A stretch of 64,000 bases of DNA from Actinoallomurus sp963823735 (GTDB taxonomy: Bacteria > Actinomycetota > Actinomycetes > Streptosporangiales > Streptosporangiaceae), in assembly GCA_963823735.1 (NCBI GenBank), contig CAWGMO010000010.1, positions 868,001 to 932,000 on the forward strand, written 5' to 3'. Under the pieces are notes generated by a model. That model was not told the origin of the DNA, searched no databases, and was given only the letters and a program-made list of their open reading frames with translations. The first letter of the stretch is position 1. The number at the start of each line of letters is the position of its first letter. A program made the translations under genes and the position numbers. This document shows, piece by piece, positions 52,001 through 62,400 of the stretch.

Positions 52001-55000
52001 CGGTCGTGTCGATCCGCTCGCCGCGCGCGGTCGAGTGGAAGGCGATGTCGCCCTGGCGCGGCGTGAGCCAGTCGAGGGCCTCGATCACCTCGTCGCGGAT
52101 GCGCTCGACGTGCGACGAGTGCGACGCGTAGTCCGAGACGAAGCGCTTCACCCGGATGTCGCCGTCCTCGTAGTCGGCGACGAAGGCGGTGACGGCGTCG
52201 GCGTCACCGGACACGACCGTGGAACGCGGGCCGTTGTGCGCGGCGACGGAGAGCCCGTACGGCTCGATGATCTCCGCGGTGCGTTCGGCGCCCAAGGCGA
52301 CCGTGGCCATCCCGCCGTGGCCGCTCAGCGCCTCGACGGACCTGCTGCGGATCACGCTGAGGCGCGCGGCGTCCTCCAGCGTGAGCGCTCCGGCGACGTG
52401 CGCGGCGGCGATCTCGCCCTGGGAGGTCCCGATCACGGCGGCGGGCTCGACGCCGTGGTGGCGCCACAGCCGGGCCAGCGCGACCGCCATCGCGAAGTTC
52501 GTGGGCTGCAGGACCTCGCGCTGTTCGAGTTCCGGTGCGCCCTCCGCCCCGGTGAGCACATCGATCAGCGACCAGTCGACCAGCTCGTCCAGGACGCGTG
52601 CGCAGTCCTCGACGGCCTCGCGGAAGACCGGGGAGTCCTCCATGAGGCCGGCCGCCATCCCGGGCCACTGCGCGCCCTGGCCGGGGAAGACGAAGACCGT
52701 CTTGCCCCCGGTCCTGGCCGTGCCGCGCACCAGCGCGTCGCTCTCGCCGCCCGTGGCCAGCGCGTCCAGCCCGGCCAGCAGCCCGTCGCGGTCGCCGGCG
52801 AGCAGCACCGCGCGCTGGTCGAACCGGCTTCGCGTGGTGGTGAGGTACCGGGCCAGCGGCGCGGGACTCCAGTCCTGCCGGTCGGCGAGCGCGGCCCGCA
52901 GGACGGCGGCGTACTCGGTCAGCGCGGTCGCGTTGCGGGCCGACAGGACCAGCGGGACGGTCCCGTGCGGGTCGTCCGCCCGCTCGGCCGGTTCCGGCTC
53001 CGGCTCGTGTTCGATGATGACGTGCGCGTTGGTGCCGCCGATGCCGAACGCCGACACGGCGCCGCGCCGCGCGCGGCCGGTCTCGGGCCAGGGGCGGGAC
53101 TCGGTCAGCAGCTCGACGGCGCCCTCGGACCAGTCGACGTGGGTGGACGGCTGATCGACGTGCAGGGTGCGCGGCAGCGTGCCGTGGCGCATCGACTGGA
53201 CCATCTTGATGAACCCGGCCATGCCGGCCGCGGCCTGCGCGTGCCCGATGTTCGACTTGATCGAGCCGAGCCACAGCGGGTCCTGCGCACGCTCCTGCCC
53301 GTACGTGGCCAGCAGTGCCTGGGCCTCGATCGGGTCGCCGAGCGTCGTACCGGTGCCGTGCGCCTCGACGGCGTCGACCTCGTCCGCCCGGACGCCGGCG
53401 TCGGCCAGCGCCCGGGTGATGACGCGCTGCTGTGACGGCCCGTTCGGCGCCGTGAGTCCGTTGGAGGCGCCGTCGGAGTTGACCGCGCTGCCTCGTACGA
53501 CGGCCAGGACGGGGTGGCCGGCGCGGCGCGCGTCCGAGAGCCGCTCGGCGACCAGGACGCCCGCTCCCTCGGACCAGCTCGTCCCGTCCGCGGCGTCGGC
53601 GAAGGCCTTGACCCGGCCGTCGGTGGACAGGTTGCCCTGAAGCCCGAACTCCTCGAACAGCCCGTCGACGGCCATCACGGCCGTACCGCCGATGAGCGCG
53701 AGGCCGCACTCACCGCTCCGCAGCGACTGCACGGCGAGGTGCAGGGCGACCAGCGAGGACGAGCACGCGGTGTCCACCGAGAGGGTCGGGCCCTCCAGGC
53801 CGAGCACGTAGGCGATGCGGCCGGAGGCCACGCCGGGCGCGGTTCCGGTGACCGCGAATCCGCGCGCCTCGTCGAGGCCGCCGCCCGCGTCCTGGTAGAC
53901 CGAGTGGGAGAGACCGACGAACACGCCGGTGTCGCTGCGGCGCAGGCCGCTCGGATCGATGCCGGCGCGCTCCAGCGCCTCCCAGGCGCATTCGAGCGCG
54001 AGCCGCTGCTGGGGGTCCATGCCCAGCGCCTCGCGCGGTGAGATGCCGAAGAACTCCGCGTCGAACTCGGTCGCGTTGTGGACGAACCCGCCGACGCCCT
54101 GGGTCCTGTTCCAGCCGCGGTCGGTGGGCAGCGGCCCGATCATGTCGGTCTCTGAGGCGACCATCTCCCAGAGCGCTTCCGGCGAGTCGGCGCCGGGGAA
54201 CCGGCAGGCCATGCCGACGATCGCGATGGGATCCGTCGGCGCCGCCGCCACGACGGCGCGCGCGGTGACCGAAGACGTGGTGTCGCCGAGCCCTTCGAGC
54301 AGGAAACCGGCGAGGGTGGTGGCGTCGGGGTAGTCGAACACCAGCGTGGCGGGCAGCCGCAGCCCGGTGGCCGCGGACAGCCGGTTACGCAGGTCGACCG
54401 AGGTCAGCGAGTCGAACCCGAGGTCCTTGAAGGTGCGGTGCGGGTCGACGTCACGGCCGGACGCGTGTCCGAGCACGGCGGCGACCTCACCGCGGACCAC
54501 GTCGGTGACCAGCTCAAGCCGGTCACCGGCCGGCACCGTGGCCAGCTTGTCGGCGAGCCCGCCGGCCGCCCCGGAGGACCGGCGGGTCGCCTTACGCCGC
54601 GACGAGCGCAGGACGCCGCGCAGCAGCGGCGGAACCTGGTCGTCGACGACCGACGGTCCGCCGACCAGCACGGGGGCGAGCAGCGGAAGGCCGGAGTTCA
54701 GGGACGCGTCCAGCAGCGCCATGCCGCTCGCCCCGGTGAGCAGCCGCATCCCGGACCGGCCCATGCGGGCGATGTCGGCCGCGGACAGGCGCCCGACGGT
54801 TCCGCCCTCCCACGGGCCCCAGGCCAGCGAGGTGGCCGGCAGGCCGAGTCCTTGGCGCCACTCGGCGAAGGCGTCGAGGGCGGCGTTGGCGGCGGCGTGG
54901 TTGGCCTGGCCGGCGCTGCCGAGCAGACCGGCGACCGAGGAGAAGAGCACGAAGTGGCTCGGCTCGTGCGACTCGGTGAGCTCGTGCAGCCAGCGCGCGC

Positions 55001-55345
55001 CGTCGAGCTTCGTGCTGAGCGTGCGCGCGATGTGCTCGGGGGTCAGGTGGCCGACCACGGCGTCGTCGACCACGCCGGCGGAGTGGAAGACCGCGGCGAT
55101 CCGGCCGGCCTCCTCGATGACGGCGGCGAGCGCGTCGCGGTCGGAGACGTCGCAGGCGCGGATCCGCACGTTCGCGCCGAGCCCGGTGAGTTCGGCCTCC
55201 AGCTCGGGGGCCTCGGCGGAGCGGCTGAGCAGCAGCAGGTCGCGTACACCGTGCGCGGTGACCAGATGACGGGCCAGTATCGAGCCGATGTCACCGGTGC
55301 CGCCGGTGATGAGAACGGTGCCCTCACGCAGCGGGCGTTCCGGGC
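49014..55345 (-). CDS. Type I PKS, second part of the two-module gene: KR-ACP | KS-AT-DH-KR-ACP
   Basis: This is the continuation of the gene starting at 59388, in a shifted frame. It opens inside a KR (PERPLREGTVLITGGTGDIG). VFHSAGVVDDAVV marks a B-type KR, but the catalytic Tyr is His (GQANHAAAN, codon 54897-54899). ACP has LGFDSL. The next module has KS (54235-53010, intact). Its AT (52700-51675) has GTSQG instead of GHSQG and YASH, a methylmalonyl mark. DH (51605-50775) has HAVDGTVLLP and DAGLH. KR has LDD and intact Ser, Tyr and Asn (GQANYAAAN), so it is B-type. ACP has MGFDSL. A C-terminal docking region (LDELDRIEAALAGLDGDD) ends the protein. With DH active, this module should give a trans double bond on a methyl-branched carbon. 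Confidence 0.93.
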
Positions 55346-58300
55346 CCGGGCTCTCCGGTGGGCTTGGCCAGCCGGAGGACACGGCACTCGCGGTCGCGCA
55401 GCACGGCCTCGTCGAGCTCGGCGGCGAGCACCTCGGGCAGCAGGTCGAGGGACGCCTCGTCGGCGTCGGCCACGGTGATGAGGCCGGGGTTCTCGGTGGC
55501 CGCCGAACGCAGCAGGCCCCAGACGGCCGCGCCCGCCACGTCGACGGGGTCGCCACCGCCCACGGCGCCGCGGGTGACGACGATCAGGCGGTCGTCCTCG
55601 TCGATGGCGTTCTGCACCGCGGCCAGTACGCGGCAGACCTGCTCGTACGGGTCGCCTCCGGAGACGCCCAGCGCGACCACGTCGCCCGGGAAGTTGCGCT
55701 CGGCCAGACCGAAGACGTCGTCGCCGAGCACGCGCCAGTGTCCTTCGGCGGCCTCGTCTTCGGGCTCCGGCAGGTCGACGAGGATCCAGGCGGGCTCCAG
55801 CAGCGGCTCGGCGGCGGTGACGGCGCCGAACTCCTCGGTCTTCACCGGTCGCATCGTCACGGCGTCGGCGGAGAGCACGAGGTCGCCCGCGTCGTCGACC
55901 GCGACGAGCGCGACCGCGTCGGCGCCGGCCGGGCTCAGGCGTACGCGCAGCCGTTCCGCGCCGACCGCGCCGAGCGTGACGCCGTCCCAGCTGAACGGGA
56001 CGAGGGCGCCGGAGCCCTCGGACAGGAAGGCCATGCCCTGCAGTGCCGCGTCGAGGAGCGCCGGGTGGGCGGCGTGGTCGCCGGCCATGCCGCCGTCGGG
56101 CAGCTCGGCCTCGACGAACACCTCGTCGCCGCGCCGCCACGCCGCCGTCAGGCCCTGGAACAGCGGGCCGTAGGCGATGCCGGCGGCGGCGAGGCGTTCG
56201 TAGTGCCCGGAGAGGTCGACGGTTTCGGCGCCCTCGGGCGGCCACTGGGCGTCCTCAGGTGCCCGGTCGCCGGCCGACGGGCTGAGGGTGCCGGTCGCGT
56301 GGAGCGTCCACGGCACCTCGTCGCCCGTCTCCTCGGGCGCCGAGTGGATGGTGATCTCGTGGTCGGTGAGCACGACCTGCAGCCGTACGGCGCCCTTCTC
56401 GGGCAGCACCAGCGGCGCCACGAGCGTGAGGTCGCTCAGCGCGTCGCAGTCGACCAGCTCGCCCGCTCGCAGGGCGAGGTCGACGAACCCGGTGCCGGGG
56501 AAGACGATCGAGCCGCCGACCGCGTGGTCGGCGAGCCAGGGATGGGTCTCGGCGGAGACGCGGCCGGACAGCACCCAGCCGCCCTCGGCGAGCCCGATGG
56601 TGGCGCCGAGGAAGGCGTGGTCCGCCACGGTGCCGAGGCCGAGCGAGCTCGCGTCCTGGCGGCCGCGCGCGGGGCGCGGCCAGAACCGCCGGTGCTGGAA
56701 CGCGTACGTCGGAAGCGGCACCGTGGTCGCCGTGCCGAACGCGGGCGTCCAGTCGACCTCGGCGCCGCGGACGAAGATCTCGGCGACCGACGAGACGAAA
56801 CGCCGCATCCCGCCCTCGTCGCGGCGCAGCGATCCGGTGACGACGCCGCGGGCCCGGCGGCTCTCCAGGGCGTCCTGCAGCGCCAGGGTGAGCACCGGCT
56901 TCGGGCTGAGCTCGACGAACGTGTCGTGGCCCGCGTCGATCAGGTCGCCGACGCCCGGTTCGAACCGGACCATCTGCCGCAGGTTGGCGTACCAGTACTC
57001 GGCGTCGCACTCGCCGCCGTCGAGCACGGCGCCGGTGACCGTCGAGTGGAACGGGATCGTGGTGGTTCTGGGCCGGAGGCCCTCCAGACCGGCGAGCAGG
57101 CGTTCGCGGATCGGCTCGACCTGGGGCGAGTGCGAGGCGAACGCGACCTTGATCCGCCGCCACTGCGTCTCGCGGGCGGTCCAGCGTTCCTGCAGTTCGT
57201 CCAGGCCGGCGTTCTCCCCGCCGACGACGACCGACGACGGGCTGTTCAGCGCGAGGATCGTCACGCCGGACACGTCTTGGAGGTCGGCCTCGACCTCGGC
57301 CGCCGAGAGCTGCACCGTCACCATGCCGCCGATGCCCTGGAGCGTGGCGAACTCCCGGCTGCGCACCGCCACCACACGGGCCGCGTCCTCCAGGGAGAGC
57401 GCGCCGGCGACGCAGGCCGCGGCGACCTCGCCCTGGCTGTGCCCGATGACGGCGTCCGGGCGTACCCCGTAGGACTCCCAGAGCGCGACCAGCCCCATCA
57501 TCATCGCGAACAGCGCGGGCTGGAGGACCTCGATACGGTCGAGCGAGGGCGCGTCCGGCTCGTCGCGCAGGACCGCGGTCACCGACCAGTCGATGTGCGG
57601 CGCGAACGCGGCCTCGCACTCACGTACCTTCTCGGCGAAGACGGGCGAGGTGTCGAGCAGCTCCCGGCCCATCCCGGCCCACTGGCCGCCCTGGCCGGGA
57701 AAGACGAAGACGGTCTTGCCGGCGAGGTCGGCGACGCCCTCGACGACCGCTCCCGACGAGGCGCCGGAGGCGAGCGCGTCGAGCGCGGTCTCGAAGTCCT
57801 CCCGGGTGGCGCCGACGACCACGGCCCGGCGGGGCAGCAGCGCTCGCGTCGTGGCCAGCGAGAGCCCGACCGCTGCGGGCGCCCGGTCCAGCTCGGCGTG
57901 GAGCCGGGCGGCCTGGGCGCGCACCGCGCCCTCGTCCGCCGCCGACACCTGCCACGGCACGACGCCGCCCGCCGGAAGGGGCTCCGCGAGAGGCTCGGTG
58001 CCGCTCTCCGGCTCGGGATCGCCCTGCTCCAGGATCACGTGCGCGTTGGTGCCGCTGACGCCGAAGGAGGACACGGCCGCCCGGCGGGGGTGTTCGGCCT
58101 CCGGCCACGGACGGCGCTCGCGGAGCAGTTCCACCGCGCCGGACGACCAGTCGACCCGGGTGGTGGGCTGTTCGACGTGCAGCGTGCGCGGCAGCTCGCC
58201 GTGGCGCATCGCCTGGACCATCTTGATCACGCCGGCCACGCCCGCGGCGGCCTGCGAGTGCCCGATGTTGGACTTCAGCGAGCCGAGCAGCAGCGGGCGG

Positions 58301-59388
58301 TCGGCGGGGCGGTCCGCGCCGTATGTCGCCAGCAGCGCCTGCGCCTCGATGGGGTCGCCGAGCGAGGTTCCGGTGCCGTGCGCCTCCACGGCGTCGATCT
58401 CGGCGGCCGGCAGGCCGGCGTTGGCCAGCGCGCGGGTGATGACCCGCTGCTGGGACGGGCCGTTCGGCGCGGTGAGGCCGTTGGAGGCTCCGTCGGAGTT
58501 GACCGCGGACCCACGGACCACGGCGAGCACGCGATGCCCGGCGCGGCGCGCGTCGGACAGCCGCTCGATGACGAGCATGCCGACGCCCTCGGCCCAGGCG
58601 ATGCCGTCCGCGCCTTCGGCGAAGGCCTTGCAGCGTCCGTCAGAGCCGAGCGCGCCCTGCTTGCCGAACTCGACGAACGCGCCGGGCGTCGACATGACGG
58701 CGACGCCACCGACGAGGGCCGCCGAGCACTCGCCGCGCCGCAGCGCCTGCGCCGCCTGGTGCAGCGCGACCAGCGAGGAGGAGCAGGCGGTGTCGAGCGA
58801 GATCGTGGGGCCTTCGAGGCCCAGCACGTACGCGACACGGCCGGACAGCACGGAGGCGAGAGCACCGGTCGCGATGTGGCCCGCGAGGTCCTCGCCGCCG
58901 CCGAACGCCGTCAGGAGCGCCGGGTAGTCCTGGCCGCTGGTGCCGATGAACACGCCGGTGTCCGACCCAGCGAGGGAGGTCGGGGAGAGCCCCGCCGACT
59001 CCAGCGCCTCCCAGGAGCATTCGAGCAGCAGCCGCTGCTGCGGGTCCATGGCCATCGCCTCGCGCGGCGAGATGCCGAACAGGCCCGCGTCGAACCCGCC
59101 GGCGTCATCGAGGAAACCGCCCACCGGGAGCACTCCGGCGGTGGCCAGCTCACTCAGGTCCCAGCCGCGGTCGGCCGGGATGTCGGTGACCGCGTCGACC
59201 TCGCCGGTGACCAGGTCCCACATGGTCTCGGGCGAGGTCACGCCTCCGGGGTAACGGCACGACATTCCGACGATCGCAATGGGTTCGCCACGCTGTTGGT
59301 CCTCGAGCTCACGCACCCGGCGGTTGGCTTCCCGCAGGTCCGTGGTCGCACGCTTGAGGTAGTCGCGTAGTTTCTGCTCAACGCTCAC
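55324..59388 (-). CDS. Type I PKS, first part of the two-module gene: KS-AT-DH-(KR start), ends in a frameshift
   Basis: About 1354 residues. GTG 59388 has AAGGAG 8 nt upstream and gives the docking helix VSVEQKLRDYLKRATTDLR. KS (59285-58020) has DTACSSS, EAHGTGT and NIGHSQ. AT (57715-56685) has GHSQGEVAA and FASH at the specificity loop, closest to the methylmalonyl type. DH (56625-55815) has HAVGGSIVFP and DAALQ, so it is complete. The structural KR subdomain follows. The frame then ends at TGA 55324 after GEPGPGTPAA. One base too many in the run CGGGCCCGGG (55341-55350) causes this; removing it gives GEPGPERPLREGTVLITGG and joins the next part. Either an indel error or a real break. Confidence 0.93.
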   Translation of the reverse strand: MSVEQKLRDYLKRATTDLREANRRVRELEDQQRGEPIAIVGMSCRYPGGVTSPETMWDLVTGEVDAVTDIPADRGWDLSELATAGVLPVGGFLDDAGGFDAGLFGISPREAMAMDPQQRLLLECSWEALESAGLSPTSLAGSDTGVFIGTSGQDYPALLTAFGGGEDLAGHIATGALASVLSGRVAYVLGLEGPTISLDTACSSSLVALHQAAQALRRGECSAALVGGVAVMSTPGAFVEFGKQGALGSDGRCKAFAEGADGIAWAEGVGMLVIERLSDARRAGHRVLAVVRGSAVNSDGASNGLTAPNGPSQQRVITRALANAGLPAAEIDAVEAHGTGTSLGDPIEAQALLATYGADRPADRPLLLGSLKSNIGHSQAAAGVAGVIKMVQAMRHGELPRTLHVEQPTTRVDWSSGAVELLRERRPWPEAEHPRRAAVSSFGVSGTNAHVILEQGDPEPESGTEPLAEPLPAGGVVPWQVSAADEGAVRAQAARLHAELDRAPAAVGLSLATTRALLPRRAVVVGATREDFETALDALASGASSGAVVEGVADLAGKTVFVFPGQGGQWAGMGRELLDTSPVFAEKVRECEAAFAPHIDWSVTAVLRDEPDAPSLDRIEVLQPALFAMMMGLVALWESYGVRPDAVIGHSQGEVAAACVAGALSLEDAARVVAVRSREFATLQGIGGMVTVQLSAAEVEADLQDVSGVTILALNSPSSVVVGGENAGLDELQERWTARETQWRRIKVAFASHSPQVEPIRERLLAGLEGLRPRTTTIPFHSTVTGAVLDGGECDAEYWYANLRQMVRFEPGVGDLIDAGHDTFVELSPKPVLTLALQDALESRRARGVVTGSLRRDEGGMRRFVSSVAEIFVRGAEVDWTPAFGTATTVPLPTYAFQHRRFWPRPARGRQDASSLGLGTVADHAFLGATIGLAEGGWVLSGRVSAETHPWLADHAVGGSIVFPGTGFVDLALRAGELVDCDALSDLTLVAPLVLPEKGAVRLQVVLTDHEITIHSAPEETGDEVPWTLHATGTLSPSAGDRAPEDAQWPPEGAETVDLSGHYERLAAAGIAYGPLFQGLTAAWRRGDEVFVEAELPDGGMAGDHAAHPALLDAALQGMAFLSEGSGALVPFSWDGVTLGAVGAERLRVRLSPAGADAVALVAVDDAGDLVLSADAVTMRPVKTEEFGAVTAAEPLLEPAWILVDLPEPEDEAAEGHWRVLGDDVFGLAERNFPGDVVALGVSGGDPYEQVCRVLAAVQNAIDEDDRLIVVTRGAVGGGDPVDVAGAAVWGLLRSAATENPGLITVADADEASLDLLPEVLAAELDEAVLRDRECRVLRLAKPTGEPGPGTPAA

Positions 59389-59413
59389 CGGAAGCACTCC
59401 TTGGGGTGGAAAA

Positions 59414-62400
59414 TCACCGCGAACCGAACTCGTCGTCGAGCGCGTTGAAGAGTTCGTCGTCTGTCGCCTCGGTCAGGTCCGCGTGGTCTCGGTCGTCACC
59501 GTCGCCGCCGTCCGTGGACATGCCACGGCCGGTGACCGCGAAGACCAGCTCGTTCAGCCGCCGCTCGACGGTGAGCCGGTCGGTGGCCGACAGGTCGGCA
59601 CCGGTGAGCCCGGTGCGGAGCCGGTCCAGGTCGGTCAGCATGGTCTTGAGCATGTCGGCGCCGTCGCCGAGCGTGCGGTACAGGTGGTCGGCCAGCGCGG
59701 TGGGGGTCGGGTGGTCGAAGACCAGCGTCGCGGGCAGCGCGGCGCCGGTCGTGGCGGTCAGGGCGTTGCGCAGCTCGACCGCGGTGAGCGAGTCGAAGCC
59801 CATCTCCTTGAACGCCTGGCCCGCAGGCACCTCGTCCGTGCCGCCGAAGCCCAGCACGGTCGCGGTCTCGGTGCGCACCAGGCGGAGCACGGTCTCGCGC
59901 CGCCCGGCCTCGGGGAGCCCGGCGAGCTCGCGGGCGAAGGCCTCCGCGGCGGCGCCGTCCGTGGTCTCCTCTTCGGGCAGGGCCGCGCGCGCCTCGGGCA
60001 GCCCGTCGAACAGGGTGCTGCCGCGCAGCGCGGTGAACGCGGGAGCGAACCGGCTCCAGTCGACATCGGCGAAGACCGCCTCGGACACCCCGGACCCGAC
60101 GAGCCGGGAGAGCCCGGACAACGCCAGCTCGGGGGCCATCAGCGGCAGGCCGCGCTTGGCGAGCTGCTCGGAGCCGCCCTCGTCGACGGCCAGGCCGGCG
60201 CCCGCCCACGGGCCCCAGGCGATCGCGGTCGCGGGCAGCCCCTCCGCGTGGCGGCGGGCCGCGAGCCCGTCGAGGTGGGCGTTGGCGGCGGCGTACCCGG
60301 CCTGCGCGCCGCTCCCCCACACCCCGGCGATCGAGGAGAACAGGACGAACGCGTCGAGCTCCAGGTCACGGGTCAGCTCGTGGAGGTTCTCCGCGCCGCG
60401 CACCTTCGCGGTCATGACACGGGACAGTTCGGCCTCGTCCATCGCGTCGAGCGGGCAGGACTGCCCGACCCCGGCCGCGTGCACGACGGCGGTCAGCGGG
60501 TGTTCCTCCGGTATCCCGGCCAGCGCGCCGGCGAGGGCGTCGCGGTCGGCGACGTCGCAGGCGGCGAACGTGACGCCCGCGCCCAGCTCGGCGAGCTCGT
60601 CGCGCAGGCCGCCGGCGTTCGCCTCGCCGGAGCGGCTGAGCAGCACCAGGTGCCGCGCGCCGTGCCCGGCGAGCCAGCGCGCGACCTCGGCGCCGAGGCC
60701 ACCGGTGCCGCCGGAGACGAGCACGGTGCCGTGCGGCTCCCACTCGTCCGTGGACCCGGCGTCACGCCTGGTCACGCGGCGGCCGTGCGCCTCGTGGTCG
60801 CGTACGGCGATCTGGTCCTCGCCGTACGCGCCGGACAGGACGGTGGCCACGGTGTCGAGGTCCTCGTCGTCCACCTCGCCGGCGACGTCGATGAGACCGC
60901 CCCAGCGCTGCGGGTACTCCAGCGCGGCCACGCGGCCGAGGCCCCAGAGCTGGGTCTGCTCCGGGTCGACGGCGGTGCCGCCGACCGGTACGGCGTCGCG
61001 GGTGACGCACCACACCGGGCCCGGTACCTCCAGGTCGGCGAGCGCCTGGACCAGCGCGGTCGTCGCGGCGAGGCCGTCGCCGGACTCGCCCAGCAGCGAG
61101 ATGACGCCGGTGTCCTCGGGGACGTGCAGGCGCTCGCGCAGCGACGCGCGGTCGCTCTCGAACGCGATGAGGATCTCCGCGACGTGCAGGCGTTCGGCGA
61201 GCCTCGGCGCGAGGTCGTCGTTCCGCGGCGCGACGATCAGCCAGCGTTCCGGCGCGGACGTCGCGGCGCCGGCGGTCAGCGGCTGCCAGGTGACCTCGTA
61301 GTCGCAGGTGGCGGCGCGGTCGCCGGGAGTGCTGGCGGCGGGCTTGAGCCAGTAGTGCTTGCGCTGGAACGGGTACGTCGGCAGGGCGACCGGCGCGTGC
61401 TCGCCGGTGAACATCGACGTCCAGTCGACCGGCGTGCCCTCGGTGTAGAGCCGGGCGACACCGGCGAGGACGGTCGTGACCTCCGGCCGCCCGCCGCGCT
61501 GCAACGCGGTGACCCGCGCGGAGCCCTCGACGCCCTCGTGGATCGCCGACGACAGCACGGCGTCGGGGCCCGCCTCGGCGAACCTCGTCACGCCGCGCCC
61601 GGCCAGGTGGCCGACGCCCTCGGCGAACCGGACGGGCTGGCGCACGTGGGACGCCCAGTACTGTGCCGTGCAGATGTGCTCGGGGTCGGCGAGAGCCCCG
61701 GTGAGGTTCGACACGAGCGGTACCTGCGGCGGGTTGTACTCCACCTCGCCGGCGACCCGCGCGAAGTCGGCCACCATCGCGTCCATGTGCGGCGAGTGGA
61801 AGGCGTGGCTGACCTGGAGCCTGCGGGTCTTGCGGCCGCCGGCCGCCATCCGCTCGGCGATCTCCAGCACCGCGCCCTCGTCGCCGGACAGCACGACCGA
61901 GCCGGGCGCGTTCACCGCGGCGATGCCGACCTCTCCGGACCGGCCCTCCAGCAGCGGCAAAACGTCGTCCTCGGCCGCCTGCACGGCGACCATCGCGCCG
62001 CCCGGCGGCAGCACCTGCATCAGCCGGCCGCGCGCCGCGATCAGGCGGCAGGCGTCCTCCAGCGACCACATGCCGGCGATGTACGCCGCGGTCAGCTCGC
62101 CGATCGAGTGGCCCATCAGGTAGTCGGCGCGCACGCCCCACGACTCGGCGAGGCGCCACAGCGCGACGCCGTGCGCGAACAGCGCGGGCTGGGTGTAGGC
62201 AGTCTGGTTGAGCAGGTCGTTCTCGCCGAACATGACCTCGCGCAGCGGGTGTTCGAGGAGCAGGTCGAACCGCCCGCAGATCTCGTCCAGCGCACTGGCG
62301 AACACGGGCTGGCTCTCGTACAGCTCGCGTCCCATTCCCGGCCGCTGCGCGCCCTGCCCGGCGAAGACCACCGCGAGCGGCGACGCCTCGGCCGGCGCGA

